Source of the DNA: JBAXBF01 sp034429745
GTDB lineage: Bacteria > Chloroflexota > Anaerolineae > Anaerolineales > DRKV01
Direction of reading: 5' to 3'
NCBI GenBank assembly: GCA_034429745.1
Contig: DAOUFY010000014.1
Span: 26,046-90,045, forward strand
DNA length: 64,000 bases
Shown here: positions 8,548-17,630 of the stretch, in pieces
Numbering within the stretch: position 1 is the first letter of the stretch
Layout: each line of letters begins with the position of its first letter
The notes under the pieces: model-generated
Databases searched by the model: none
Told to the model about the DNA's origin: nothing
The model's input: only the letters and a program-made list of their open reading frames with translations
Translations under genes and position numbers: made by a program

Positions 8548-9180
8548 CTAAGCGGCGCTGAGTTTCTGGCATACCTTGCTGAATACAGCTTCAGCTTTCG
8601 CAGTGCCTTCTTGGAGGAGGGCTTCCACAGCTAGCCGTTGCTGTTGGCAGAACTCTTTATCTTCAATGGCAGTTAGATTGATGAACACATTTAAGCTTGC
8701 CCCTTTGATGCCTGCCAAGGCGCATTGGGCAGCTACTCCTCCATCGCTGATGGCATTGATATTGCCAATCTCCACGAGGGGGAGACATAGCTCAAGAATG
8801 GCTGCGCAAGTTTGAGCTGTTTTTAGCGGTGTGAGAGTGGCATTTTTTAAGGCAGTTTGGATGGCAGTTTGGCGTGCTGCTTTTTCTTCCTCACTGTCGC
8901 GGGGCATGCGGTAGGCTGCCATTACTTTGTCAAATGAAGCGGCATCTGCTTCCATCAGCTGGGTACATTCTATCTGCAGCTGTTCCGCTTGGGCAAGGAT
9001 TTGCTTCACTTGTTCCTCAACTTCAGCATACTTTTTCTTACCGATCGTAAGCCGGCACACCATTTGTACTAAGGCGGCGCCCATTGCCCCGCACGCAGCT
9101 GAAGCAGTACCTCCGCCGGGGGTAGGGGAATCGCTGGATAGCTGCTCTAAGAAAGATTGAATGGGCGAATCATTATTCAT
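8548..9180 (-). CDS. fchA: formiminotetrahydrofolate cyclodeaminase (FTCD_C family)
   Basis: A 210-residue helical protein of the cyclodeaminase family, which converts 5-formimino-tetrahydrofolate to 5,10-methenyl-tetrahydrofolate and ammonia. The folate-binding signature DSPTPGGGTASA sits near residue 17. QMVCRLTIGKKKYA, VMAAYRMPR, and a late GNINAISDGGVAAQCA also fit the family. A GAGGAGG ribosome-binding site precedes the ATG. It is convergent with the ammonia-lyase, 13 bases end to end. An eight-base inverted repeat (8524-8531 and 8546-8553) spans the two 3' ends and may weakly terminate both. The formimino group is usually derived from histidine or purine breakdown, which links it to its neighbour. 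Confidence 0.88.
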   Translation of the reverse strand: MNNDSPIQSFLEQLSSDSPTPGGGTASAACGAMGAALVQMVCRLTIGKKKYAEVEEQVKQILAQAEQLQIECTQLMEADAASFDKVMAAYRMPRDSEEEKAARQTAIQTALKNATLTPLKTAQTCAAILELCLPLVEIGNINAISDGGVAAQCALAGIKGASLNVFINLTAIEDKEFCQQQRLAVEALLQEGTAKAEAVFSKVCQKLSAA

Positions 9181-9208
9181 TATAGCCTCCTCGTTTAAAG
9201 TAAACAGC

Positions 9209-10618
9209 CTAGGTAGATACAGTGTTGCGCCCAGCGGCTTTGGCGCGATACATGGCTTGATCTACGCGATCAAGCAGTGCATCGAGTGTCTTGTCTTGAC
9301 TTTGAGCTTCGACCACGCCTATGCTGATCGTGATATGCAAACATTGGTCTCTGCAATAAAATGGGTAAGTGTCAATTAAGCTTCTCAGACGTTCAGCAGC
9401 TTGCAGAGCTTCAGCTAACTCTGTTTGCGGCAGCAGAGCGATAAATTCCTCACCGCCGTAACGTCCAAGTATATCAATATTACGCATGCTATGCTTGCAT
9501 AGCTTACCTAATTCTTTTAACACCTCATCACCAATCAGATGTCCCCATTGATCATTGAGTTTTTTAAATTTGTCAATGTCAAACATAAAAACGGAAAGAG
9601 GAGCGCCATAGCGCAGAAAGCGTTCAAATTCTAGCTGTGCAATCTCCATAAATGCACGACGGTTGTATAAGCCGCTGAGGTCATCGGTAGTGGCTAATCG
9701 CTGAACCTCAGTAAGCAGTCTTGCATTTTCCATAGTTGCAGAGGCTTGCACCGCAAACATCTCGGCGATATATAGTTCCTGAAACTCAAACGGTTTTGTG
9801 CCATCGGTTAAAATACACATAACACCCAGCAATTGGCTGCTGCTCATTAATGGCATGCTTATGATAGTCATATTGGATGCTGAGGGATTGTCTGCAAGGA
9901 GACCTTCTGCGGTTAAGCTAGCACCTTCTAGAATGATAGTTTCTTTTTTTTGGGCAGCTGTTCCAAGCGGACCTTCCCCAAGCTGAAGAGTCTTGCCAAT
10001 TTTGTATCTGCCGCTGGGCACACTCAACGCGATTGTTAAGTTACTATCCTGAAGTTCGTAGCGCGCGGCTAACCCGCTTTCGGCATGAAAGATTTCAATC
10101 AGGTGCTGGAGCGTAGTTTCCATAATTCTAGAGCACTTGAGTTCGCGGTTGATCTCCAAGCTCATTTGATATAGCGATTGCATTAAATCTAACAATTTTT
10201 CTAACCGCAAATTTTTCTCCGCTAGCTGACGTTGATAGTGAAAGATGTTGAGATGGGTGTTGATCCGCGCCAGCAATTCCAGTTTTTGCACCGGCTTGGT
10301 GATGTAGTCTGTGGCTCCAACTTCAAAACCGCGCACAATGTGGTGCGGCTGATCCATTACAGTAACAAATATTAAAGGGATAGAGCTTGTTTGCTTGTTT
10401 TCCTTCAGCAAACGGCAGGCTTCGAATCCATCTATTTCCTGCATGTGCACATCCATCAAAATGAGATCGGGTTGAAGCGTAGGAATTTCATCCAAAGCTT
10501 TACGGACTGATTGGAATGAACACACGATATGCCCGGCTTGCTGCAATAGCTGTTCGAGCACTCTAAGAGTCAATGCGTCGTCATCTACAATGCAAATTTT
10601 TGCTTTACTGATGTTCAT
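9209..10618 (-). CDS. response regulator with GAF and GGDEF domains (diguanylate cyclase)
   Basis: A 469-residue cytoplasmic protein. A receiver domain spans about residues 8-122, with the acidic pair VDDDA, phospho-Asp in LILMDVHMQEIDGF, and a Lys in TKPV. A short coiled coil leads to a GAF domain (about 155-290). A GGDEF domain follows (about 300-469) with active-site RYGGEEFIALLPQ. An RNID inhibitory-site motif sits exactly five residues before GGEEF, so the enzyme probably synthesises cyclic di-GMP under product feedback. It is transcribed alone, and its upstream gap is filled by repeats. No kinase is adjacent, but several kinases lie within 25 kb. Confidence 0.9.
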   Translation of the reverse strand: MNISKAKICIVDDDALTLRVLEQLLQQAGHIVCSFQSVRKALDEIPTLQPDLILMDVHMQEIDGFEACRLLKENKQTSSIPLIFVTVMDQPHHIVRGFEVGATDYITKPVQKLELLARINTHLNIFHYQRQLAEKNLRLEKLLDLMQSLYQMSLEINRELKCSRIMETTLQHLIEIFHAESGLAARYELQDSNLTIALSVPSGRYKIGKTLQLGEGPLGTAAQKKETIILEGASLTAEGLLADNPSASNMTIISMPLMSSSQLLGVMCILTDGTKPFEFQELYIAEMFAVQASATMENARLLTEVQRLATTDDLSGLYNRRAFMEIAQLEFERFLRYGAPLSVFMFDIDKFKKLNDQWGHLIGDEVLKELGKLCKHSMRNIDILGRYGGEEFIALLPQTELAEALQAAERLRSLIDTYPFYCRDQCLHITISIGVVEAQSQDKTLDALLDRVDQAMYRAKAAGRNTVST

Positions 10619-10681
10619 CCTTTATGTGATTATAACACAGCTCTATGTCTTTGAGTTATGTTGGAAGAATTTCCCTCATCC

Positions 10682-11046
10682 CCGGCCCTTCCCCCAAGAT
10701 GGGGGAAGGGAGGAATATCTCTACTGTTCTGCTTGAGGAGATGGGTCAGAGGTGAGGCAAATCTCTCTGCCCTGATCATCGGCGCTTCTCACAAGATGGG
10801 GAAGGGAAGCAATATTTCTACTGTTCTGCTTGAGGAGATGGGTCAGGGGTGAGGTAAATCTCTTTGCCCTTATCATCGGCGCTTCCCTAAAGTTGGGGGA
10901 AGGGAGCTATATCGTTTCCTTTGTTCAAGGAGAGGAGTCATAGGTGAGGTAAATTCTTTTGCACTCGTCCCGGCACTTCCCTCAAGATGGGGGATGGGGG
11001 CTATATCCCCTCTCATTTAAAAGGAGAGGGGTCAGGGGTGAGGTAA
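10682..11046. repeat. tandem array of four ~95-bp palindromic repeat units
   Basis: Four imperfect head-to-tail copies start at 10682, 10780, 10877 and 10971, with lengths of about 98, 97, 94 and 76 bases. Each copy contains CTTCCC...AAGATGGGGGAAGGGAG, then a spacer with an ATAT, a purine-rich AAGGAGAGGGGTCAGGGGTGAGG, and AAATCTCTTTGCCC. Units can fold into two hairpins: the first copy has CTTCCCCC/GGGGGAAG arms around AAGAT, and the last has CCCCTCTC/GAGAGGGG arms. There are no unique spacers, so it is not a CRISPR. Short open frames in it are repeat artefacts. It fills nearly all of the 10619-11054 gap. Confidence 0.8.
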
Positions 11047-11054
11047 AACCCTCG

Positions 11055-12473
11055 TTATACCGGCGGTTGAATGTGAGGCGGCAATGGGGCAGGAGGGGTA
11101 TGTTGTTGGCGGGCGGCTTCAAATTCGTCCCGAACCTGAGCCAGCAAATGGGGCTGAGTAAGCAGATCAAAGCCGCTTAATGCCATAATTTTGGCTGCAT
11201 GCAGCATGCCTTTATGACCAATTGAAGTACCGACTGCTGCAACGACACCCCAAGTATGCCAAGCCACATGGGTAGGAAAGCAGGCTGTCATCAGCAGGCT
11301 TAAGGGGGCTTTCCAACTTAGATCGCCAACATCGGTGGAGAAGGTATATACAATCCCTTCATCAAAAGAGGGATAATTGTCAGCTGCTAGCGAGGATTTC
11401 TCCAGTATGGAAAGCGGAATGTGAAAACTATCCGCAATTCCTTGGGCTGCATTGGGGGGATAGGCGCGATTGATTTGCTCGGCAAAGGCGTATTCTTCAG
11501 CAGTAAAGGGAATGCTGCCAATGAGCTGCATGTTGGCATATTGAATGTCAGCGAGGGTTTTGTTGTTCAGCAAGTTTGCCATTACGCCATTGAGCGTAAC
11601 GTTCATGCTGGTTTCGGTCATCAGGGCTGCACCTTGAGCGATTTTTTCTACCCGCTGAAATAGATTTTGCATGGTTTCGGGTAAATGGGCGCGCAAAAAG
11701 TACCAGACTTCGGCTTCTGCCGGCACAATATTCGGAGCATCACCGCCTTTGGTAATTACATAGTGAATGCGCACATCAGGTGGGACATGCTCGCGCAGAT
11801 AATTAACCCCAACATTCATTAGTTCTACTGCGTCCAAGGCTGAGCGGCCCAAATGCGGGGTTGCGCCGGCGTGGGCAGAAGTACCCTGAAAGCGGAAGGT
11901 TACATCCATGTAGCCAACAATACTCCCCTTGCAGGCAAAATTCACTGATAAGGGGTGAAAGTTGAAGGCAGCGTCCAAATCATCGAAGGCCCCGGCGCGG
12001 GCGATGAAAGATTTGCCACTGCCAGTTTCTTCCGCCGGGCAGCCGTAATAACGAACACAGCCGGCATAATGGTTTTCCTCAAGCCAAGTTTTTAAGGCGC
12101 AAGCTGCGGCCATTGCTCCAACGCCAAGCAGGTTGTGACCGCAGCCGTGTCCAGGTGCACCTTCTTGCAGTGGTCCAGGATATGGCAAGGCCTTTTGTGA
12201 AAGGTTTGCCAGTGCATCATACTCACCAGCGAAGCCAAGAATGGGTTTGCCACTTCCCCATTCTGCACAAAAGGCGGTTTTTAAGCCGCCAATTCCCCAA
12301 GTAATGTGAAACCCCTCTTCGGCTAAGAAATCTGCCTGAAGTTTGGAAGAATAATATTCTTGATAAGACAATTCTGGGTTTGCCCAAATCTTATCCGAAA
12401 GTTGAGTAAAGCGCATTGCATTACGCTCGATCCAATGGCAAAGGGCTTGCTTGATCTGGGTGCTTCTATCCAT
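11055..12473 (-). CDS. M20 family amidohydrolase, AbgB-like
   Basis: The 472-residue protein resembles the B subunit of p-aminobenzoyl-glutamate hydrolase and related M20D metallopeptidases, which cleave N-acyl amino acid or dipeptide-like amides in the cytoplasm. Metal-site features are GEYDAL near residue 83, GHGCGHN near 111, and YGCPAEETGSGK near 145. A dimerisation domain follows (GTSAHAGATPHLGRSALDAVE), with later KGGDAPNIVPAEAEV. The start ATG has only a weak ribosome-binding site. The last codons, a Pro-rich tail, run up to the repeat array. The substrate cannot be told from sequence; an aminoacyl or folate-breakdown amide is plausible given the folate enzyme nearby. Confidence 0.85.
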   Translation of the reverse strand: MDRSTQIKQALCHWIERNAMRFTQLSDKIWANPELSYQEYYSSKLQADFLAEEGFHITWGIGGLKTAFCAEWGSGKPILGFAGEYDALANLSQKALPYPGPLQEGAPGHGCGHNLLGVGAMAAACALKTWLEENHYAGCVRYYGCPAEETGSGKSFIARAGAFDDLDAAFNFHPLSVNFACKGSIVGYMDVTFRFQGTSAHAGATPHLGRSALDAVELMNVGVNYLREHVPPDVRIHYVITKGGDAPNIVPAEAEVWYFLRAHLPETMQNLFQRVEKIAQGAALMTETSMNVTLNGVMANLLNNKTLADIQYANMQLIGSIPFTAEEYAFAEQINRAYPPNAAQGIADSFHIPLSILEKSSLAADNYPSFDEGIVYTFSTDVGDLSWKAPLSLLMTACFPTHVAWHTWGVVAAVGTSIGHKGMLHAAKIMALSGFDLLTQPHLLAQVRDEFEAARQQHTPPAPLPPHIQPPV

Positions 12474-12515
12474 ATCTAAAAACCACTGTTCCTACGAGTA
12501 AATTACCCCTTTATT

Positions 12516-14537
12516 TTACGCTAATTTGAACTGGGCGACAATATGGTTTAAGTTTTCGGCTAATTCCGCAAGAGTCCGAGCTGAGGCGGAAACTTCTTCT
12601 ACCTGAGCGCTCATTTCTTCGGTGGCAGCGGAGACTTCTTCGGCAGCTGCGCTGTTTTCTTCACTTACACTGGCGACACTTTCAATGGATTGTGTTACCT
12701 CTTTAGAGCCGGCTGCCATTTGTTCTGCCGAAGCTGTGCTTTCTTCTACCACAGCGGATACGGTATCTATTGCCGTAGAAAGTTCGCCGGAAGCAGCGCT
12801 CATCTCTTCAGCGGCGGCAGCAGCTTGTTCAGCGCGTTGAGCAAGCGCCTCAGCTTTTGAAAGAATATTTTTCAGTGATTCTCCAGCTATATCGGCAGCT
12901 TCGACTCCTTGGATGATTTCTTGCTCGCTTTCTGCAGTAGCTCCTGTAGATTCAGCGATGGACTTTTGCACCTCTTTGATAAGATTACCGATTTCCTTTG
13001 TTGCGGCGGAGGCGCGTTCAGCGAGGCGGCGCACTTCATCTGCCACTACCGCAAAGCCTTTGCCATGCTCGCCGGCGCGGGCGGCCTCAATGGCGGCATT
13101 GAGGGCAAGCAAATTGGTTTGGGCTGCTACATCTTCAATGGTCAAGACGATGTTGCCAATTTCCTCTGAACGCGAGCCCATTTCTCTGACCTTATCGGCA
13201 GCAATGCTTACTTTTTCCTTAACACGCTGCATACCTTGGATGATAACATCAACCGCTTTGGCCCCTTCCATAGCTGCTTGAGAAGCTTCATAAGCATCCT
13301 TTGAAATTGCTTGAGCATTATTAGTTACTTGCTCAATGGCTTTAACCAGTTGGGCATTGATCTGTGATGCAGAGGCAACTGCCTGAGCTTGTTCCTGCGC
13401 ACCGCGCGCTACACCATCAATTGCCCGCGACATTTCCTCTAAAGCATGAGCAGTGTGAGTTACCGATTCGGTTTGTTGCTGGGCGCCTTTAGCCACTTGC
13501 TGCACCGTTGTAACGATTTGAGTTGTGGCGCTGCCGGCTTGGCTGGCAGCGGAAGCAAGCTGAGTAGAAGCAGTTCCTACATGTTGAGTTGCTTCAGCTA
13601 TTCTAATCACCAATTCTCGCACGCGATGCAACATTGAAGATAAGGCAATGCTCAGGACATCTTTTTCGCTTTTTGGAGTTATGGTTGTGGTTAAGTCATA
13701 CTTTGCAATTTTGTCAGCAGCATCTGCTAGTTCTTGCAAATAGTTAACCAACCGATCAAAAGCTTTACCTACTTCGCCTAATTCATCTTTACGCAGCCTG
13801 ACAATATCTTTTGTCTTATTATCCAGGTCTTTTTGAAGATCACCTACTGCAAGACCTTCTGCTGCTTTGACTATGATAGACAATGGCACAGTAATGTTGT
13901 TGGCAAGAACCCACCCAATGATAATACAGAGCAACACTGCCAGAGCGCTGATAATGATAAACAACCGAACAGCGTTATTATAACTTTGGGTGGATTGAGT
14001 GTTCAGCTCGTGAGCTAAATTTCGGTTAAGCTCAACAAGCTCATCAATGGCGTTACCAACGGCTTGCCTTGAATTTGCGGTTTTCCCGCCGGTGTCCAAA
14101 CTCTTTTTAGCTGTTGTTTCATCTCCGCTGTCAACGAATTGTAAGGTTTCCTGCAGGTTTTGCTTGTAGGCAGTGTAAGCGTTTTCAAATTTTGCCAAAT
14201 ATTCCTCTCCTTCTGCCGTGAGTTTGGTTTGTTTATAGAGGGCAAGTTGCTGCTCAATAATTTGCAGTTCACTGTTGATGTCTTTTTCAATGCCATCACG
14301 CTGATTTGGAAAAATCAGATACTTAAAGGCATCTCCTCTGATCTTGTATAGATTTTCATTTACACTATTGAGGTAAACAATGGGTATTAATCTATCATTA
14401 TATGTTATATCCAGGTTTTTTTGCGTGGTTGTTAAATTCTGATAGCTAACAAATGCAATGATTATTAGTAGCAATACGGAAATGCCAAAACCGAGCAAGA
14501 GTTTGTTCAACACTTTAAGATCACTTAACGCTTTCAC
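12516..14537 (-). CDS. methyl-accepting chemotaxis protein, 4-helix-bundle sensor type
   Basis: A 673-residue chemoreceptor. A first membrane helix spans about residues 13-31, followed by a helical extracellular region (about 35-188, four-helix-bundle type), a second membrane helix (about 191-212), HAMP segments, and a long coiled-coil signalling domain. Its hairpin tip reads TNLLALNAAIEAARAGEHGK. The gene starts with GTG at 14537, behind a strong GAGGAGG ribosome-binding site. A second copy of this initiation region sits 28 bases upstream (see the leader entry). It is divergent from another chemoreceptor at 14949. No cheA, cheW, cheB or cheR is in the window. Confidence 0.93.
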   Translation of the reverse strand: MKALSDLKVLNKLLLGFGISVLLLIIIAFVSYQNLTTTQKNLDITYNDRLIPIVYLNSVNENLYKIRGDAFKYLIFPNQRDGIEKDINSELQIIEQQLALYKQTKLTAEGEEYLAKFENAYTAYKQNLQETLQFVDSGDETTAKKSLDTGGKTANSRQAVGNAIDELVELNRNLAHELNTQSTQSYNNAVRLFIIISALAVLLCIIIGWVLANNITVPLSIIVKAAEGLAVGDLQKDLDNKTKDIVRLRKDELGEVGKAFDRLVNYLQELADAADKIAKYDLTTTITPKSEKDVLSIALSSMLHRVRELVIRIAEATQHVGTASTQLASAASQAGSATTQIVTTVQQVAKGAQQQTESVTHTAHALEEMSRAIDGVARGAQEQAQAVASASQINAQLVKAIEQVTNNAQAISKDAYEASQAAMEGAKAVDVIIQGMQRVKEKVSIAADKVREMGSRSEEIGNIVLTIEDVAAQTNLLALNAAIEAARAGEHGKGFAVVADEVRRLAERASAATKEIGNLIKEVQKSIAESTGATAESEQEIIQGVEAADIAGESLKNILSKAEALAQRAEQAAAAAEEMSAASGELSTAIDTVSAVVEESTASAEQMAAGSKEVTQSIESVASVSEENSAAAEEVSAATEEMSAQVEEVSASARTLAELAENLNHIVAQFKLA

Positions 14538-14565
14538 AATTTACCTCCTCTCTTAATGCTTTCAT
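14521..14565 (-). other. 14-codon leader frame created by tandem duplication of the start region
   Basis: Directly before the chemoreceptor start, a 28-base unit containing an AGGAGG, a 6-base spacer, a start codon and AAAGC(A/G)TTAAG occurs twice in tandem, with about 23 of 28 positions identical. The upstream copy has ATG and opens a 14-codon frame, offset by one from the chemoreceptor, ending in TGA 14 bases past the real GTG start. Both copies have excellent ribosome-binding sites. The leader could tune translation of the receptor through coupling or competition, or could be a neutral duplication. Confidence 0.5.
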
Positions 14566-14948
14566 AATATTCCTCCTGTTGAAATAATGAAACCTTGACT
14601 TTGCTTTTCAGTGGCATTGGATTTCAAATTTATAACCAATTAACAATGCCACCATGTCCATAACTATCATATCATAAAAAACTAAAAAATATCAATGAAA
14701 TATGTCATTTCCGAGTGAATAGTAACTTGCACAACCTGGCTTGCTCTTTAAGTCTTGTAAATTAAAAAAGAGCGATAAACGATTGTGGCGCGGCATTCAA
14801 TCGATTCTGGAAATAGCAGACAAGACAAACAGATGTTTTCATGTTCGAAAGACTAGAATTTCTCTTTCATACGTATTATAATTTAGACAGAACGTAAGCC
14901 TGGAACATCAATTCGTCTCAGCAATTTTTATAAGGAGTGCAATGATTT
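14538..14948. promoter_or_regulatory. divergent intergenic region between two chemoreceptor genes
   Basis: This AT-rich 411-base gap holds promoter candidates for both genes. For the leftward gene there is TTGATA (complement of 14690-14695), an 18-base spacer, and TATGAT (complement of 14666-14671). For the rightward gene a TATAAT lies at 14877-14882 with only a poor -35, and an AAGGAG ribosome-binding site lies about 12 bases before the ATG at 14949. I see no riboswitch, RNA gene or further coding frame. Confidence 0.35.
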
Positions 14949-17618
14949 ATGAATCCACAGCTATCCCATAAGGTCCATTTTCGGCATTCTTTTCAAGCCT
15001 CAGTTTTGCTTTTTACACTGCTTCCATCACTTATCCCTTTGGTAGTGGTGAGCGTGTTTGCTTATCTGCAGAGTGAAAGAACAGTGAAAGATAATGTTAA
15101 AGAGGAGATGGCTGCTCTTTCTTCCATGTATGCTTCCCAACTTGATGGATGGTTGAACGATCGCTTAACGGAGATTACTGCGATTGCGAATACATCGGTG
15201 TATCGGTCTATGCACCCCGGCGCGATCCGTGATGCCATAAAGGGCTATCAATCCGAACTAGTTCAGTTCCAATCTTTTTTTGTTACAGACAACAAGGGAA
15301 AAACCATTGTCTCGGCTGACGGCAAAGAATACCAATTGAGCGACCGCGAGTACTGGAAAAAAGCAATCAAAGGTGAGGCAAATATTTCGGATCCGATTAT
15401 ATCGCCTTCTACGGGTGAGGTGATCATTATTATCGCTGTACCCATAAGAAGCGAGCAGGGGACAATTCTTGGTGTGGCTGGCGGCGATATCCACATAAAA
15501 AAATTGGAAGAAATCATCCAATACACTCGCAAGGGCAGCAGCGGCGATAGTTTTCTGGTTAACCAAGAAAAGCAGATGATCACGGCTTCGCGCTTTGAAT
15601 CGGAATATAAGGAAAAAGGACTTATCAAAGATCACACATCGCTAGAGCTAGTGGTGGATACGGAAGGAGTGCAGCGCGCTTTAGCAGGGGAAAGCGGTGT
15701 GGCACAGTATCGCAATGTGCTGGGACGCGAAGTGTTTGGGGCTTATGCTCCATTGCATGCCAAGCCATGGGCTTTGCTTATTGAGCAAGATGCAAATGAG
15801 GCGTTAGCTTCAGTCTATGCTTTGCGCAATAGCTTAGTGGTCATTTTGGCTGTGGCAGCGCTGTTGATTGCTTTGATCAGTTTACTGATCTCGCGTTCTC
15901 TATCCAAACTGATGTTAAGCATTTCGCAGCGCGCTAGTCAATTGGCAGTGGGGGATATTGAAATAACGCCGGCAAATCTAGCTATTCTTAATACCATCAG
16001 CAAGCGCAAAGATGAATTAGGCATTATAGGGAAAGCTTTTACCCAACTAGTAGCTTACTTTAATGAAATGACGAATACTGCTTTGGCTTTAGCTGACCGT
16101 AATTTGGCAGTGTTTGTTAGCCCTTACAGCGAAAAGGATGTCTTGGGCAATGCTTTTGCCAGCATGGTAACACAGCTACAGAAGGTTATCCGTGAGGTAA
16201 AGGTAGAAGCTGATAGGCTTGCTGATGCTGCTGAGGAGATGAGTCTTTCTGCAGTACAGTCAGAGCAAGCTATTCAACAGATTGCAGCCACCATGCAGCA
16301 GATGTCGCTTGGCACACAGCAGCAAAATGAGAGCATTACCCATACTGCCGAGTCGGTGGAGCATCTTAACCAAGCTATTGAGGGAGTGGCAAAAGGGGCT
16401 CAAGAACAAGCTAAAGCAGTGGGCGAAGCGGTGCAAGCTGTTCAGCAGCTTGTTCAGATTATTCAGGAAATACGCCAAGGGGTTATTCAGCAGCAAACCG
16501 CAATCGGCGAGCACAAGGAGATTATGGGCAAGCTTTCTGCGGCTGTTGAGCAAACCCGCCAAACAACTGAATCACAAAGCACTTCCTTGCAGGAAGCGGC
16601 TGGGCTGTCTCAGAAGACTGCTGAGTTGGGTGAACAGGTTGGTGCTGCAGCTGAGATTTTGGAAAACGCGAGCCTCCAATCTGCTCAGGCTGCCCAAGAT
16701 GGAACTCAGAAAGTACAGCAAACGCTCACCGATATGCAGGACGTACAGCAGGCTACCCAACATCTAACGAAGCGAGTTGCGGAACTTGAGGGAAATACGA
16801 CAAAAATTGGTTCTATCATTCAGGTTATTGAAGATATTGCCGGACAAACCAATTTGCTAGCCCTCAATGCCGCCATTGAGGCAGCGCGAGCGGGGGAGCA
16901 TGGGCGCGGCTTTGCGGTAGTGGCAGATGAGGTGCGCAAGCTGGCAGAGAAATCGGCTGCAGCTACTCAAGAAATAGCTGAAATTCTTACTCATGTTCAG
17001 CAAGGGACTGCCTTAGTAACCGAATCAATGCAGTCTGCCGGCGAAAATGTGAACAAAGCATTGCACACTTCTCAAGAAACCGAGCAAGCTTTTAACCTGA
17101 TCCTCAACGCTGCTCAAAGCTCCTTACAGCGCGCCCAAGGAATTAGGATGGCAGTAGAAGAACTGAAAAGCGCCCAGCAGCTGCTGCGCGAAAAGATTGA
17201 TGGAGTATTGGCAGATGCAGAACACAATCGTCAGGCAGTGGAGCAGATGGCTGGTTTAAATCAGCAGGCAGTGGAACAAAGCGAGCTTGTCAGCCAAACA
17301 GCGGAAGCCAATGCCAAAGCAAGTGAAATAATGGAAAAGGCAAGCGAGGTGGTGGTTGCTCAATTGGATAGCATTTCGGCGATTGTAGAACAGAATACTG
17401 CTGCCACCGAAGAGATGTCTGCCAGCGCGAATGAATTGCGACAAGCAATTGAAAACATCTCCAGCGTAAGTGAGGAAAATTCGGCTTCTATTGAGGAGGT
17501 AAGTGCTTCAGCCGGCGAAACAGCTTCGTATGTCCAGCAGGTCAGCCATATTGCCAAAGAACTTGCTAAAATGGCTGCCGCACTGCAGGAGCAAACCGAT
17601 CAGTTTAAGCTGGAATAA
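14949..17618 (+). CDS. methyl-accepting chemotaxis protein with dCache sensor domain
   Basis: An 889-residue chemoreceptor. A membrane helix spans about residues 18-40. A periplasmic/extracellular double-Cache domain follows (about 45-285) with the typical KAIKGEANISDPIISPSTGE and GVAGGDIHIKKLEE stretches. A second membrane helix lies at about 293-316, then HAMP. The cytoplasmic coiled coil is unusually long (about 500 residues), with the conserved tip GQTNLLALNAAIEAARAGEH and a final Gln/Glu-rich segment. dCache domains usually bind amino acids or other small ligands. Its signalling tip is very similar to that of the divergent 673-residue receptor, so both probably join one array. An AAGGAG ribosome-binding site supports the start. 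Confidence 0.93.
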   Translation: MNPQLSHKVHFRHSFQASVLLFTLLPSLIPLVVVSVFAYLQSERTVKDNVKEEMAALSSMYASQLDGWLNDRLTEITAIANTSVYRSMHPGAIRDAIKGYQSELVQFQSFFVTDNKGKTIVSADGKEYQLSDREYWKKAIKGEANISDPIISPSTGEVIIIIAVPIRSEQGTILGVAGGDIHIKKLEEIIQYTRKGSSGDSFLVNQEKQMITASRFESEYKEKGLIKDHTSLELVVDTEGVQRALAGESGVAQYRNVLGREVFGAYAPLHAKPWALLIEQDANEALASVYALRNSLVVILAVAALLIALISLLISRSLSKLMLSISQRASQLAVGDIEITPANLAILNTISKRKDELGIIGKAFTQLVAYFNEMTNTALALADRNLAVFVSPYSEKDVLGNAFASMVTQLQKVIREVKVEADRLADAAEEMSLSAVQSEQAIQQIAATMQQMSLGTQQQNESITHTAESVEHLNQAIEGVAKGAQEQAKAVGEAVQAVQQLVQIIQEIRQGVIQQQTAIGEHKEIMGKLSAAVEQTRQTTESQSTSLQEAAGLSQKTAELGEQVGAAAEILENASLQSAQAAQDGTQKVQQTLTDMQDVQQATQHLTKRVAELEGNTTKIGSIIQVIEDIAGQTNLLALNAAIEAARAGEHGRGFAVVADEVRKLAEKSAAATQEIAEILTHVQQGTALVTESMQSAGENVNKALHTSQETEQAFNLILNAAQSSLQRAQGIRMAVEELKSAQQLLREKIDGVLADAEHNRQAVEQMAGLNQQAVEQSELVSQTAEANAKASEIMEKASEVVVAQLDSISAIVEQNTAATEEMSASANELRQAIENISSVSEENSASIEEVSASAGETASYVQQVSHIAKELAKMAAALQEQTDQFKLE

Positions 17619-17630
17619 GAAAAAGGGAAC

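Noticed and set aside
10682..11046. CRISPR-like array
   Set aside because: Units of about 95 bases follow each other directly with no unique spacers, and there are no cas genes.
10658..11180. Short open frames inside the repeat array
   Set aside because: Their protein sequences simply restate the repeat units and overlap the end of the real amidohydrolase gene.
12600..13300. Ala/Ser-rich open frames opposite the chemoreceptor genes
   Set aside because: They are antisense reflections of the coiled-coil coding sequence, without ribosome-binding sites or family motifs.
14700..14948. Cyclic di-GMP riboswitch upstream of the dCache chemoreceptor
   Set aside because: The conserved sequence blocks of class I or II aptamers are not seen.
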